DNA of 64,000 bases from Hirsutella rhossiliensis (taxonomy: Eukaryota > Ascomycota > Sordariomycetes > Hypocreales > Ophiocordycipitaceae), in assembly GCF_020360975.1 (NCBI RefSeq), contig NW_025408670.1, positions 558,001 through 622,000 on the forward strand, given 5' to 3'. Numbering within the stretch: position 1 is the first letter of the stretch; every line of letters begins with the position of its first letter. The notes below the pieces were generated by a model. The model was given only the letters and a program-made list of their open reading frames with translations, was not told where the DNA came from and did not search any database. Made by a program: the position numbers and the translations under genes. Positions 12,601 through 25,160 of this stretch are shown here, one piece after another.

Positions 12601-14790
12601 TAAAAGAGATATAAATATAATAAGATAAGATTAACTTAGTTAAAGAATAGCTAATACTAAAGAACGTTAAGGATATATAAAGTTTCCTAGGATTTATAAA
12701 TTACTACTAACGATTTATTAAAGATTTTAGAAAGATTATAGTACTACTATACGACTTAATAAAAAAGGAAAAAGAATTTATATAGGATAATAAAGCTAAT
12801 AAAGCTTTCGAATATATTAAAACTATAATTATATAAGAACTAGTCTTAACTACCTTTAATTTAAAATAATAAATCGAACTTAAAAGAAATATATTAGACT
12901 TTACTTTAAGAGTATAAATTAAATAAAAAGATAATAAAGGAAGACTATAACTAATTATATTCTACTTAAAGAAGCTATATAGCGTAGAACTTAATTACCT
13001 TATCTATAATAAAGAATTCCTTATAATTATTTAAGCTTTTAAGGAATTTTAATACTACCTTCTTAAAAGTAAATATAAAGTTAAGGTCTATATAGATTAT
13101 AAGAATATCTTATACTTTATAATAATATAATAGTTAAACGGATAATAGATCTAATAGGCTAAATACTTATTAGAATTCGACTATAAAATAATTTATAGAA
13201 AAGGAATAGAAAACGGTCGAGCTAATACCCTTAGTTAACGAAGTAACTACGATATAGGAGTATCTATAGCGAAAGGATAGCTCTTAGAAATTAACGAAAA
13301 TAGGAACTACTAGTAATAATAGCTAAATATAATATTTAAAGTATAACCTAACGACTCGATATACTAAAAGATCTTAAAATAGATAAAAGAATATAAAGTA
13401 CTAAAAGGATATAATATAGGATATTTAGAAGTTTTAATATATAAAAATAAAATCCAGATACTATTAAAATTATAAGATAAAGTTATATAAGATATATATA
13501 AATATTTAATATATAGATACTAAGGAATCTAAAGAATAATAAAATAAATTAAACGATAATATAATTTCCTATAGCTTAAAAAAGTAGTATAATAAGTTAT
13601 TAAAGAATATAAACTTTATATATAAAGTAAAGCTAAACGATATAAACTATATAAAGAATTATAACTATTATTAGTACTAGAGAAACTATAGGATTTAATA
13701 GCTTTTAACTATATTATAAAGCTACTACCGTTAAAAGAACCTATAACTAATATTAAGTATAATAGTATATTCGTTATTACTAATAGATTAATAAAGTATA
13801 AATACTTTTTACTATATAAAGAAGTAAGTAATATAAAAGAGCTAGTATATATATTCCTATGAATAATTATTAGTAATTATAGACTACTAAATAAGATTAT
13901 CTTTAATAAAGGAAGTATATTTATAGCTAAATTTTAGTAAGCTCTTATAGTATAATTAAGGACGAAATATAAGCTTAGTATAGCTTATTACTTATAAATA
14001 GATAGATAAATAGAACGACTTAACTAAACGCTTAAATAATATTTATAATACTATATTAGCTACGAATAAAACAATTAAGTTAAATAGCTATTAATAGCGT
14101 AACTAGCTTATAATAGCTTAGTTATAGAAATAACTAAGCTCTTACTAGTATATGCTAATTATAGATATAACTTAGAAGTATTTAAGGTTACTTAATAAGG
14201 ACTATAAGCGAAACGAGCGATACTATAAGTAGATTAGCTATAAAAATTATATAAAGAAATATAATAAGAACTTTAATTTATTAAAGAACGAATATCTACT
14301 TACTATAATCGGAAAAGATTATAGGGACTAATCTTTTAAGAGGGAGATATAGTCTACCTTATATAATAAAATATTAAAATAAAACTACTAAGTAATAAAT
14401 TAGATTTTAAGAAACTTAGACTATTTAAGGTTAAGAAAACTATTTTAAAAGTTAACTATAAACTTTCGCTATTAATAATAATATAGATATACCTAATATT
14501 TTATATCTTATTATTAAAACTAGCGCTACGAAACGCTAAACTATAAGATAAAATCGAAGTTAATAATAATTAAGAATATAAAGCTAAATAAATACTAAAT
14601 ATAAGAAAATAAGGTTAGTAATAAGAATACCTTATTAAGTAGAAGGGATATAGACTAGAGGAAAATACCTAGGAACTACTTAAGTACTTAACCTACTATA
14701 GTTCTTTACTTTAATAATTTTACTAGAAGGTTTAAGAGGGATTAAAAGACTAAGATCTATAAACTCCTCGCTAATACTAAATAAGGACTA
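9621..14790 (+). pseudogene. Gypsy-2 pol (RT, RNase H, integrase, chromodomain)
   Basis: RT is legible from about 11990 to 12640: VIDYKRLND-like, LNLKGAYN-like, and YLDNILIF for YVDDIL at about 12440. RNase H is at about 12840-13260, with YIDYKNI at the usual catalytic position. Integrase is at about 13740-14260: NKGSIF and a block ending in ERLNxTLKxYL. The C-terminus at about 14570-14720 reads EYLIK-x-KGYRLEENT-x-E, a clear chromodomain second half. Protease lies somewhere before 11990, but I could not place it. All frames are interrupted by TAA/TAG. Chromodomain-bearing integrases usually target heterochromatin. Confidence 0.85.
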
Positions 14791-15500
14791 ATTCGCCTTA
14801 TTAAGAACGCCTAATAATTATAAATTATTTACTACTTAATACTTATATATATCGAGCGTAGGTAAAACGCTATCCTTAGTATTTACTTCTTAGATACTAT
14901 AACGAAATAACTTAGAACTCTTTTCCTTTATATAATTCTAAATCTTTTAGATATAAGCTAAACGATTAATAGTAATAAATATTTATAACTAAAGGTTTAT
15001 AAGCTATACCTAAAGCTCTAATAAGGCTTCCCTAGCTTCCTCCTCTTTAAAATATAGCTTATACTACTCCGTTAATAATTTAGTTACTAAAAGAAATATA
15101 TTAGCTACTATATATAGAAAGAATTAAAAGATACTTATAAAAAGAGGCTACTAAAATACTATTATAATAAGGACGACTACTAGTAATATAATTATTATAG
15201 CGTAAAGAATTTTCGGCTATCTAATAATTTATCTTCTTTACTTTAAAGTATTAAGTATACGGTATATTAGTAGGATCTTTACTTAAGTCGATATATTTAA
15301 TAAGAGTAGCGCGCTTAGAGGCTTTTTAGGAACGATTTTTTAGTATATAACTAGATATACTATTAATAGTATATCCTAAAAAGATAAAGAAATAAAAAAC
15401 AATATACTTATATATAACGTAATAAGGGTATATTTATATATAGCGGCTAAGGTAGCTATAGTAGGTCTTATAGATAGGACTAAAAGGAGGGGAGATATCG

Positions 15501-15870
15501 TATTACGACTATAGCTATTAAGCCGCTAACGGTCGACCGCGTTAAGTACGTAATACGGTCTAACGAATAAATAGTTAGCACGACTATTTAATAGATATAG
15601 GATCGAGGGGATCGTAGAGATCTAAGTAATCTAAGATTAATAGGATTACTACGCTCTATACGATCTAATATTAGGGATTATAGCTAGGCCTATAATCTAA
15701 GGATAGTCTTTATAAGTATATATAGCTACTTACTTTTACTCCTTTGAATAGATAGCTCTTTAGCTTTTAATATAGATCTTTATTATAATTTTATTTCTAA
15801 TTTTAATTACCTAGTTATAGTCTATAGTCTACGACCTCTAACTTATTACTAATATAATATACTTATTATT
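15501..15870 (+). repeat. Gypsy-2 3' LTR, first part
   Basis: The first 370 bp of the LTR, broken by LINE insertion. The last 20 bp (15851-15870) are repeated at 26779-26798. Confidence 0.88.
15851..15870. repeat. LINE target-site duplication, left copy (20 bp)
   Basis: A 20-bp LTR segment beginning AATATAATATAC is present on both sides of the insertion. Length and variability fit target-primed reverse transcription by a LINE. Confidence 0.8.
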
Positions 15871-16006
15871 ATTATTATTAAGATTATACTAGGGACCTAG
15901 CTAGAGGTATCTAGAACTTTAATATTAAATAGGAGGGAAAAACTAAAGTACTTAAGGGAAAACCCTCCCCTCTTTTAGTATAGGTCCGCCTCGAACGAGG
16001 TCGTAG

Positions 16007-16011
16007 TAGCA
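16007..16011. repeat. Copia-3 target-site duplication, left copy (TAGCA)
   Basis: TAGCA before the 5' LTR, repeated at 19550-19554 after the 3' LTR. Confidence 0.9.
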
Positions 16012-16281
16012 TGTCACACATAGGATATCAGCCTCCAACAGTCTGACCCCCTATTCGCACAGTCCGTTTCCACATTTCCCCACAGAAACTTCTAGGAGGC
16101 ATCATCAACGCATCAGTGGCTTCCAGATGATCCGATCAGATGCTTCCATTCACTACCATTCCTTCCATTCTCATATTCAGGCAGTCTATAAAGATCTCGC
16201 CTCTTTCCCACCTTAGATAGCAGAATCAAGAGTCTTCCAGTCCCTGATCTTTATGCCCACTTGCTCATCCTCCGTGCGATA
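16012..16281 (+). repeat. Copia-3 5' LTR
   Basis: TGTCACAC...GTGCGATA, 270 bp. It contains CTATAAAG as a probable TATA box at about 16187. It is identical to 19280-19549 except for two one-base run-length differences. Confidence 0.93.
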
Positions 16282-16294
16282 GTTATGAGCCCGG
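16282..16294 (+). promoter_or_regulatory. Copia-3 primer-binding site (half initiator tRNA-Met)
   Basis: GTTATGAGCCCGG directly follows the LTR. GTTATGAGCCC is complementary to the anticodon arm of initiator tRNA-Met (GGGCTCATAAC), the site used by Drosophila copia and yeast Ty5 with a half-tRNA primer. Confidence 0.8.
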
Positions 16295-16353
16295 TCTGCC
16301 ATTGACTGGGTATCTTATTCTCGTTCATTCCGCTGCGCAGAATAGCTTCCACA

Positions 16354-17362
16354 ATGAGCTCAGCTCTAGATCTTGATGGCTCTTCCAAGGGCACCGTGCT
16401 CAACGGCCCTTGCGACTGGAAACAATGGATTTCTATCATCAAGAAATTCGCCACGTCCCACAGTCTTTGGGACTTTCTGGACCCTGCCGTCAAGGAGGGT
16501 AAGCCGGTTCTTCAGCAGCCAGTTGAACCAACATTCCGACAAATCAACCACGAAGCATCTGATCTCGTGGATCTGACCTCGGAGGAATTTCGCCGTCTCG
16601 AATTCCTCCACACCCAATACCGCTCGAAGCTTCAAGGGTATAGGGATCAAGTGAAGGCACTCGCCAGCCTTCAACAACACATCGTCAAGACCATCGGCAA
16701 CTACTACAGCACCATTGCCGAGGAACACGACGTTGCAAAGCAACTTGCCTTGCTTCAGGCTCGTGTGGCCCCAACCGACTGGGCACTCGAGAGGAAGTTG
16801 TTCAGCGTTATCGTTCCACCCTTCAGTCGCCAAACAGGACCAAGATCGAAGCTTGGGTCACCCAATGGCAGAAAGTCCTCACTGAGGCAAAGCAATTAGG
16901 GCTTCCTGATGTCCAGGACCTTCGCCCTACCCAAGATTTCCTACAGGCTGTTTCGTCCATCAACGCCCCATTCACAGACTATTGGGTCAACAAATGGAAG
17001 ACGAGGCCGTATTCGGCAAGCCTGATTGGAAGACCGACTTCCCGGACGGCATTAAGATCAGTGAGATCTTTGAACGAGCTCACCGAATCAAGGCCGCCAA
17101 CAACAGCAAAGGATCATTCGAGCTGCCTTCCAAGGCAAGGGAGAGAAATCGGAGAGGAAAGAGGACAAGCCTAAGTGGTCTTCAAGCAAGAACGCTGATG
17201 GTGTTCCTATGTGTGTCTGCGGAGAATATCACCGCTTCGTAGATTGCTTCTATCTCATCAAATCAGCTCGGCCTGATGGCTGGACTCCTGATCAGAAGGT
17301 TGAGAAGAAGATCAAGGAAATCCTCGACTCAATCCATGGGCAAAGAAGATGACGGAGAAAGC
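16354..17362 (+). pseudogene. Copia-3 gag
   Basis: The ATG at 16354 starts a gag of the fungal Copia type. The first 150 codons are open, then the frame changes at about 16805 and again before 17000. The knuckle at about 17214-17250 reads C-x-C-x3-H-x4-C (CVCGEYHRFVDC), a form common in fungal Copia. It is followed by a basic tail ending at the TGA of about 17350. The frame changes look like single-base losses or gains; the first sits in a TT run. Capsid and nucleocapsid would package the RNA. Confidence 0.75.
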
Positions 17363-17459
17363 AAAGACTTCAAGAAGAAGGAAATGGAGAAATCGTCCGA
17401 CTCCTCCGTTAAAGGCACAGCGTTTGCCGGTCTTCTACCAGCTCCTGACAACACACCGC

Positions 17460-17800
17460 CTCCTCAACACCTCCATCAACCAGTTTCTCGACGGGAAAGG
17501 CAGTCTACCCGCTGTATGACTCCTTTATCCTTGATTCCGGATCAGACACACACATTTGCAACAACCGATCCCGTTTTCTTGACTACACCGCCCTTGCAGA
17601 GCCAGAAGAGCTCTTTGCAGGCGATAGTCAACTTCAGATCCTTGGCTACGGCACAGTCCGTATGAAGCTTGAAGAAGGAGGACTTTTTCAGCTCAACGAA
17701 GTTGCCTTCGTGCCAAAATTCCACACCAACATCGCATCCCTCGACCGCTTTCTTGCGAAGGGACAACTGGAATCCACTATCTGGACGCGTCTCTAAAGAC
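17460..17800 (+). pseudogene. Copia-3 aspartic protease
   Basis: LDSGSDTHICNN at about 17530-17565 is the Copia D-S/T-G protease motif, followed by the GDSQLQILGYGTV strand and KFHTNIASLDR, the usual order in pol. The frame differs from that of the upstream gag and the downstream integrase. Confidence 0.78.
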
Positions 17801-17912
17801 GATCAGATTATATTTCATACGAAACGCCGCTTTCGTCAACCGGTCATCGACTTCAACCCGATTAAGGAGGACTCACGCCTCCAACTTCACATCTTCATCT
17901 GCACCTCGCGCA

Positions 17913-18900
17913 GTGAAAACAGCAGATGCTACGCTTTGGCATAAGCGCCTAGGTCACTTGAACGCTCAAGCCCTAGAGCATCTTGTTGAGAACACGACGG
18001 GTTCGAAGATCAAAGGCCCAGTTACCATCGATTGCACCGCGTGTTCCCTTGGGAAGGAAAGAAGGTCGTCTCTCGCCGAACCCCTCAAAACCGAGCCCCA
18101 GACCATTCTGGAGAATCTACGTTGATATCTTCAGTATGAACACCTCATTCAACGGCAAGGAAGCTGTTCTTCTTATCAAAGATGAATTTACAAGCATGAT
18201 CTTCATCTACCTTCTGAATGACGCGACACAAGGGTCCGTTATGACTGCTTTGAGAAACCACGAGGCAATGGTTCAACGCCAATGGAATCTCAACATTTGC
18301 ATTATCCACCGTGATAACGATCGTTCTCTTCAGAGTGCGTATGAGAGCTGGATCGAGGAAAGGGGATTCAAGATGAACCTTCTGCCCCTTACACTCCCGC
18401 TCAAAACGGTTCTGCAGAGCGATCTGGGGGGGTAATATCTGCCCAGGCCAGAACAATGGGAATTGATGCCAATTTACCATCTGATCTTTGGCCAGAAACC
18501 TGGAAAGCTGCAGTGTTTTTGCACAACAGATCGCCCATGCAGAACCACAGCTTCCGAACGCCTTTCCAGCTGCTTCATCAGTGGCTGCGAGACAACAACA
18601 GAGACATAGGCTACCAGCAAGACCAGCCTGACATCACGTTTCTCAAGGCATACGGCTGCAGAGCCTATCCCTTGACACCCCAGGCCCTTCAGAACAGACA
18701 GAAGAAGGACCTAAAGACCGACCCTCACACAGAAATCGGTTATCTCGTTGGATATGATTCCACGAACATTTTCAGGATCTGGATTCCGTCCACATCAGAA
18801 GTCCGAAGGGTCCGAGATGTGACCTTCAATGAAAGCATCTTCTATGACGGAAATGATCAGCCACCAGAACCTATCCCACAGCGCGTGGAAGTACAGCTTC
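17913..18900 (+). pseudogene. Copia-3 integrase
   Basis: The zinc domain WHKRLGHLNAQALEHL...CTACSLGK starts at about 17935 (H-H-C-C). The catalytic core follows: VDIFSMNTSF, IHRDNDRSL with the second Asp at about 18310, and a degraded QNG/E region near 18390-18420 where the frame shifts. From 18456 the C-terminal part is open (LWPETWKAAVFLHNRSP, then TFLKAYGCRAYPL), followed by an acidic linker. The linker frame shifts again near 19019. Confidence 0.8.
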
Positions 18901-19099
18901 CAGCCCACATCGAGGACGAGTCGGATTACGAGGAAATCCCCACTCAAATCGATGAACCTGAACCTGACCCCGTTGAGCAATCTCCTCAACCTCAGACCAA
19001 GGAGACGCCACCACGATTGTGGTACAACCCGAACCATCTGATCATGAGGACTCGGATGATCAGGATGAGTTTCATGACATTCAGCACCCATATCCGACA

Positions 19100-19228
19100 C
19101 CGGACCCCGGTCCGAGTGACTCAGCCACGGCGCTCAGCCCGCTCACCAAAGCTCTGCCAGGCCAGAAATTTGCTACTTTCGTCAAACAACTCGGTCTCGT
19201 CGATATCTCTACGTTGCTAGGGATCTAG
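19100..19228 (+). pseudogene. Copia-3 pol tail joined to the acidic linker by deletion
   Basis: After the acidic post-integrase linker the frame passes straight into LTKALPGQKFATFVKQLGL, which is the last 20 residues of Copia RNase H, ending at the TAG of 19228. Nothing of RT (no YVDD) or of the RNase H core is present. The deletion joint lies within about 19110-19160. Confidence 0.85.
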
Positions 19229-19268
19229 TTTCTTTCTTCAGTTTGCACTGCCCACTAGCCAGCACAAC

Positions 19269-19279
19269 CTGGGGGGGTA
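19269..19279 (+). promoter_or_regulatory. Copia-3 polypurine tract
   Basis: CTGGGGGGGTA immediately precedes the 3' LTR, as the plus-strand primer should. Confidence 0.8.
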
Positions 19280-19549
19280 TGTCACACATAGGATATCAGC
19301 CTCCAACAGTCTGACCCCCTATTCGCACAGTCCGTTTCCACATTTCCCCACAGAAACTTCTAGAGGCATCATCAACGCATCAGTGGCTTCCAGATGATCC
19401 GATCAGATGCTTCCATTCACTACCATTCCCTTCCATTCTCATATTCAGGCAGTCTATAAAGATCTCGCCTCTTTCCCACCTTAGATAGCAGAATCAAGAG
19501 TCTTCCAGTCCCTGATCTTTATGCCCACTTGCTCATCCTCCGTGCGATA
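19280..19549 (+). repeat. Copia-3 3' LTR
   Basis: 270 bp. Compared with the 5' LTR it has one fewer G (TAGAGG against TAGGAGG) and one more C (ATTCCCTT against ATTCCTT), with no substitution. Confidence 0.93.
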
Positions 19550-19554
19550 TAGCA

Positions 19555-20161
19555 GTATATAGGAAATTTACGCCGGCTACCGTAAGCTCCTCCCGCGAAA
19601 TCGCGTCTTAGCGCAGGCCCTCTTAGGCTATAGCCGCTACTATCCCGAGCGGCCGCGGCCCGGGCTCGCTAGCCCGGGCCTAGGGTTATAGGCAGTAGTC
19701 TCTCTCTAGGGGCCTAACTTGCGGGCGCCTCTATTTACCCTAGCTCCCGCGTCGTAGCCGCGTAGCCGCGGTTACGTCGGCTTATCGGTCCGTTAGTTAG
19801 TAAGGTAGGTAATATCCGGTTACTAGGCCGGGCGCTAGTATAGGTCGCTCCTAGGTAGGGCCGGCTAATCGAAATTCGGTTAGCCGGCTCCGCTAATTAT
19901 AAATCGGTTCCCGTCTAGCTACGCGATTTCCTAATCGGGGGCGCGGCGGCCTATATTTACCCTCTATCTCGTAGTTACTAATTACGCGCGCCTAGCTCGC
20001 GCCTATATATACCTACCCTTCCCCCTTAGTTTTATACGTGCCTCCTCCTATCCCTCTATTATCTATCTCTTTTATAGGCTTAACTACTACCTCGCCTACT
20101 TTATTTCTATAACTTTAGGTCTCCTTAATACTATATCTAGTTCGCTCGTCGTCGCGTCGTA
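19555..20161 (+). other. GC-rich leader-like stretch, unassigned
   Basis: GC-rich, with a CCCGGGC-type inverted repeat near 19660-19680, a TATA-like CCTATATATACC at about 20010 and a pyrimidine-rich run at 20030-20100, just before the plus-strand ORF at 20162. The layout resembles a promoter or LTR with leader, but I found no second copy to prove it. Confidence 0.35.
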
Positions 20162-21660
20162 ATATCTAATTAGGAAGCCGACTTAGGTAGTAGCGGCTCG
20201 CCTCCTCTAAAACCCCCTCCTTATAAGAAAGTCGCTATAGTAGCGGGATTAAAGCACTCTATCTTATATTTTACGTATATCGGGCGTCTTACTAGTAAGC
20301 TTACTTATAAGTCCTTCGCTAGCTATTAAAACTAGTCTTATATATATTAATCCTAGCTTTATCCTAGGTCGGTCCTACCTTTAGTATTTTTACTAACTTT
20401 AATAGCTATAAAGGCTAAAGCGTATATTACTTACGCTAACTCTAACTAGTCTTATTACTAAGTAAGTAACCCCTTCCCGCTATAGTACTATCTAAGTTCG
20501 GTGCTAATCTAAGTTCTAGATTACCTTTAAAGGCGAGGAGGCCGCTAGTGCCCTCTACTAAGTATAGTCCGAGGTCGATAGCCCTTCCCTTATTAAGGGT
20601 TTAGTATAAGAGCGCCTTTATTATACTACTCTAAAAACTTATATTCGCGCTAGTTAGAAGGCCCCCGCCGCTAAGGGTAAGGGCGCGTTAAGTAAGTCTG
20701 CCCCTAGTTTAGCTACGGTCGCTAAGAATATAAAGACGCTTATATTAGCTTTTACCCGTTTTATAGATAATACCCGCTATATATATAAGTCCCTAGAAAA
20801 GCACTTAAGTAAGTTTAGCGACGCTATTAAGACCTTAGCCTAAGTCGGGCCTAAGTCGCTCTTAGTCGCTTAAAAGACTCTTACGGCGGTTAACGATCTC
20901 GCTAACTATTTTTATCCTATTACTAGCGACGGCCCTAACGTAGAGGATAGCGGCTTTAATCTTACTAGTCTTACTAGGCCTATTCCGGCCCTAATCCCTA
21001 TTAATAAAGGGAAAGGTAAAGGTAAGGGCAAGGTAGTAGCCGCGTCTAAGGCCCTATCTAAGGCTAAGGCTAAGGTATCTATACCCGCGGCCGTCGCGGA
21101 GCCGGCTTAGGAGCTAACCGCGTTTCCCTTTAACGCCGAGCTATAGCCTAGTAGTTCTCTTAGCGCTAAGCCCGCCCTAAAGCGTCCCTATCTTACGTTA
21201 CCTACTAATCTTACTAACGCTCTTAACTTTATCTAGTAGCGTCTTTATAGCTATCGCGGTTTAGTCCTAGCTAAGATTATTACTAGTCTTAACCTCGATT
21301 AGATCTATAGTTATAGTATAGGCTATAGCGAACGCCTCTATACCGCCGCCGGTATAGGTCCTGCCTTAGTATAGACCTTAGTTATTACTTTATCTTATAA
21401 GCTAGCCGTCTAGGCTAGCTTTAGTTTAGGTTTAAGGTTAGGTCTATTCGGTCGTTATTAGGGTTCTTATAGCGGTAGTAGTCCCTATACTCCTCGTAAG
21501 CCTTAGGTTACTCCCTCCTATACTCCGCGTGCTACCCTAGGGGGGTCTCGTTATTCCCGCCGCGATAATAAGGTAGACGTTACTACCGATAAGCTAAGCT
21601 AGGGTCGTAGTTTAAGGGGGGCTATTTATTAGCTCTATCTTAGTTTAGTTCTAGGTTAGG
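20162..21660 (+). pseudogene. Unclassified RIP-mutated ORF, opposite to the LINE
   Basis: One plus-strand frame from an ATA (probably a RIP-altered ATG) at 20162 stays coding-like for about 500 codons, with stops only where Gln/Trp are plausible. It contains a predicted helix at about 20740-20840, a block of K-G-K-G and A-K-A-K repeats at about 21000-21080, a helical region, an Arg/Ser/Gly-rich tail and finally a Ser/Gln-rich low-complexity run. The layout resembles a gag or LINE ORF1 without a legible zinc knuckle. I do not recognise the family. Confidence 0.4.
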
Positions 21661-21989
21661 TCTTATTTAGTTATAGTCTTTTAGTAGTAGGTCTTATTCT
21701 ATAGCTATTAAGGTTAGTTCGGTTAGGTTATATTAGTTTTATTTAGTCTATAGTTTAATTAATAAAGTTTATACTTAGTCTAGGTTTAGTTTAGTCGAAG
21801 CTATAGTCCTATAATCGTAAGTTCTCTCCCTTTCTAGGTCGCCCTAGTAAGGGAGGTAGTTAGCTAGGGTAGTCTTAGTTAGGGCCGCTCTATCCCTAGC
21901 GCGACCCCGGTTCTATTATCTAGTATATCTATATATAGCCTCTAAGCTAGGTTAAACTAGCGGAGCCTACCTAAGCGGAGGAACTATTA

Positions 21990-24900
21990 CGCTAGCGGCG
22001 CTATAGTCCTTTTCCCTTAAAAGCCCGCTCTTACGTTACTTACGTCCTAGGCCTATATTAAGAGGGACTCCCTCGCCTCTACTATTAATAGATAGTTAAT
22101 TATCGTATAGTAAATAGTATCCTATCTTTATCTATAGGTATATATTAGCGAAACTACGCTAGGGACTTATTAGTTAAAGAGGAAGTCGTTAAGCCCGATC
22201 TTTCCTATATATATCTAGGTAATTGCCGTGCTAATATACTTAAGGAGGCCCTTATAACGGTCTAGCGTTTTCGCCTTATCGAACTAAGGCGGGAAGTTAG
22301 CGGGGTAGAGGGTAGTCTAGTATTATCGGATCGCGTCTTCCTTAGCATTCTATCGAGCGGCCTATTCCTTATTTAGCCTTTTAAGCGACTTAGCTTTATT
22401 TAAGAGGTCGTCTATTCCTATCTAGCTCTAGACCCCCCTTATCTCCTCCGCGAGGGGGGGTCTGCCTAGAGATAGTGCCGCCGGGGGTCTGCCCTTTCTC
22501 TAGTATTACTTCTTTTTAAGTATACCCGCGACTACGTTAAACGCGCGTTAGATTTAGCCTAAGAGCCCTAAGTCTTTTAGCCTCTAAAGGGTATCTATTA
22601 TTCTTTAGTTTAGGTAGAGGTCGATTAAGGGCACCTATGCCTCCGCTTTAACTTAGTAGACTAAGGTCGCGCGGTAGGCACTTATTACTACCTAGAAGTA
22701 GGCTAACTAGTCCTAGGTAAGGTCCCGCGCGATTCTATATAGTTTCCCCTCTATAGGCGTTATCTTATAGAATATAACTATAGCGTAGGAGATTAAGGAC
22801 CGGATTACCTTACTATAGACTTCCTTAGCGTATAGTAGGGTATAGCCCTATATAGACGCCGCGAGCCCGGTTAGGGCTATAGTCTAGCGCTTTAACTTTA
22901 CTTAGAGTTATTTTAGGTATGCCTTTTAGCGTAGTTTCCGGTATACCTAAACCCCTAGTAGGCGGGCCTCTTAGACCGGGGTTACTATATCGGCCTTAAG
23001 GCGGACTAGCGTCGTTATTGCTTATCTCCTTTATATAAAGTATAGTAATTTACTTTTCGATAGTTTAAAAATAACCGCGAACTCGGTCGCCTATTCCGTA
23101 TATACCCTCTAAGCTTCCTCTAAGCGTGCTACTATAGTAGCCTCGTTAGGTCCGATACTAACTATATTTATATCGTCGGCGAAGCTAACGGTATAAATAC
23201 TATATATTATACTAAGCCTTTTATATAGGGGGGTTATATAGTATAGAAATAGGATTAGGGATAGGGGGGAGCCCTAGGGGACTCCCGTTAGCACTTAAGT
23301 TAGCTCTAAGGTCCTTTTATTAAAGTAAAGGGTTAATCTCCTATCGCTTATAAAGCTTAGTATTAAGCTTATAAGCTACCTAGGGTATCCCTTAAGCTTT
23401 AGTTCCCTTATAAGCTTATTATAGTTAACCGTATTAAATACGCTTTTAATATCTAGCTATAAGAATAATATAATGCCCCTCTAAGCCTACGTCGCGCGTA
23501 CTAGTTTTATTACTAATAGGATCGCCGCCTTTATAAAGCGTTCCCTCTTATTCCTTATTTATCCGTTTAATAGGATGCCGTTCGCCTCCGCTACTCCCGC
23601 GATCCTCTAGGCTAGTATCTACTTAAGTACTTTTCCTACTATAGGTAGGAGGGAGATTAGTCTCTAACCCCCTACCGTATAGTAGGCGTCCGGCCTCTTA
23701 CCTAGCTTCTAAATAACTACTATATTCGCGCTATAGAACCGACCTAGGAAATATAAGAGTTAGGTATAGGCGTTAAAGATCGTAGCTAGTCGCTAGACTA
23801 AAGCTAGGCCGTACTTCTTAATAAACCTTAAAAGGACGCTATTTAAACCCGCTGCTTTCTAGCTTACTATCTTACTTAGCGCCCCTACGATATCGGCTAG
23901 CTAGATCTATTAGTTAACTATAAGGGTCGCCTTAGCCGTAGGCTAGGGTAGCCCTTAAGTCGTGCCGGCCTTTAGTAGGAAGAACTTAGCGGCTAGTAGC
24001 TAGGCCTTCCCTTCGAAGGTTTCTATTAGTTAGTCCTTACCTTCCTTAACTAGCGGTAGGATATAGGTCGGTTCCGGTAATAGCTTATTATAAAGTCTTA
24101 CCTACCTCTCTATATTCTAGAGCTTAGTATTATTAGCGCTAAATTCCTCTAGGAACTCGCGCTAGTAGGCCCTCCTTACCTCGCGGACGGTTTACTTTTA
24201 AGCTATAGACGCCTTATATAAGTCTTCTTAGTTCGCCTTATTCCTTTCCCGCCTATACTTCCTCCTCGCCCTCTTAGCCTCCCTCGTCGCCCTCCTTACT
24301 TTTAGGGTAAACTATATATTGCCCTTAAGTAATACTCGCCCCCGGCGCGGAACTATAGCTATCGCGATCTATACTAAAGTAGCGAAGACGTAGTCTAGGT
24401 CCTTATCGATATCCTTAGGCGTTTAGAGTATTAGCTAGTATAGTCCTAGCTAGGATATAGTCTCGGCTTTAACTAGCTTTACCTCTACTTCTTTCTACTT
24501 TAGGGCCGGTTTAGGTGCCTAGGCCTAGGTATCGACCTATAATATAATAGTTTAGGGGATATAGTTTAACTTAGTTAGGTCTAGGTTAGGCCCGGTATAC
24601 TATATTTTAGTCTCCGGCGTTACCTAAGCTAGGTCGATAGTACTATCCCTTTAGCCGTAGAAGAATCTTATATACTCCCCTCTTAGGGTAGCGAGTTTAA
24701 GTTATAGCCTTATCGCCTCTTATATAAGTTATATCGCGCTATCTAAGGTTCTATTATATCTATCCTAGAGCGGGTAATAGATATTAAAGTCCCTTACTAT
24801 TACTATAGGGTGCTTTAGTTCGATTATGCTTAGGTCGCGTAGCGCTCTTACCCTCGCGGCCTCCGGTAGTAAGTAAATCGCCTATAATCTAGTACTATCC

Positions 24901-25160
24901 CCGAAAATTACCTTACTTTAGTTTAGTCTAGACTAGGGCGACTAAGTCCCTAGCCCGAGCCTTTTATATATATATAGCGCGTACCTCCCCTCCTTATAGA
25001 CTAGGCTATAGGGCGCCGCTCTAAGGGGGGGGGGCCGCCTCCTAGTATAGCTTTTACTTCCTATAGTACTATTAGGTCGAAGCCGGCCTAGTAGTAAAGC
25101 GCTAACTAAGCTAGCTTATATCTCTTCTATATATTCTAGAATAGTACTTTTAGTTATATA
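21990..25160 (-). pseudogene. LINE ORF2: endonuclease, RT, RNase H
   Basis: Read leftwards. An apurinic-type endonuclease starts near 25150 (NIQKR..., AGFDLIVL-x-EV). RT is at about 24000-22950, with an LDIKSVFNTV strand, GVP-x-GSPLS and the active site SFADDI at about 23165-23185. RNase H is at about 22900-22250. The C-terminal part (LSRLKRLNKE..., DRYKGLLKY, YIGKIGLNDFL) matches Tad-clade ORF2 ends, which carry a Cys-rich tail after RNase H. TAG/TAA codons interrupt it throughout. Confidence 0.85.

Larger units (their letters stand above)
16012..19549 (+). mobile_element. Copia-3: young, internally deleted Ty1/copia element lacking RT and RNase H
   Basis: Two 270-bp LTRs and a 5-bp target duplication define a 3538-bp element. 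It keeps gag, a protease, integrase and the last few codons of pol, but the whole RT and most of RNase H (about 1.5-2 kb in relatives) are missing. The LTRs differ only by one G in a G-run and one C in a C-run, so insertion is recent or the differences are sequencing error. There is no RIP. The primer site, polypurine tract and LTRs are present, so the element could be copied by a helper. Confidence 0.92.

Noticed and set aside
17542..19100. Minus-strand ORFs within Copia-3
   Set aside because: Antisense of the integrase and linker, with no independent features.
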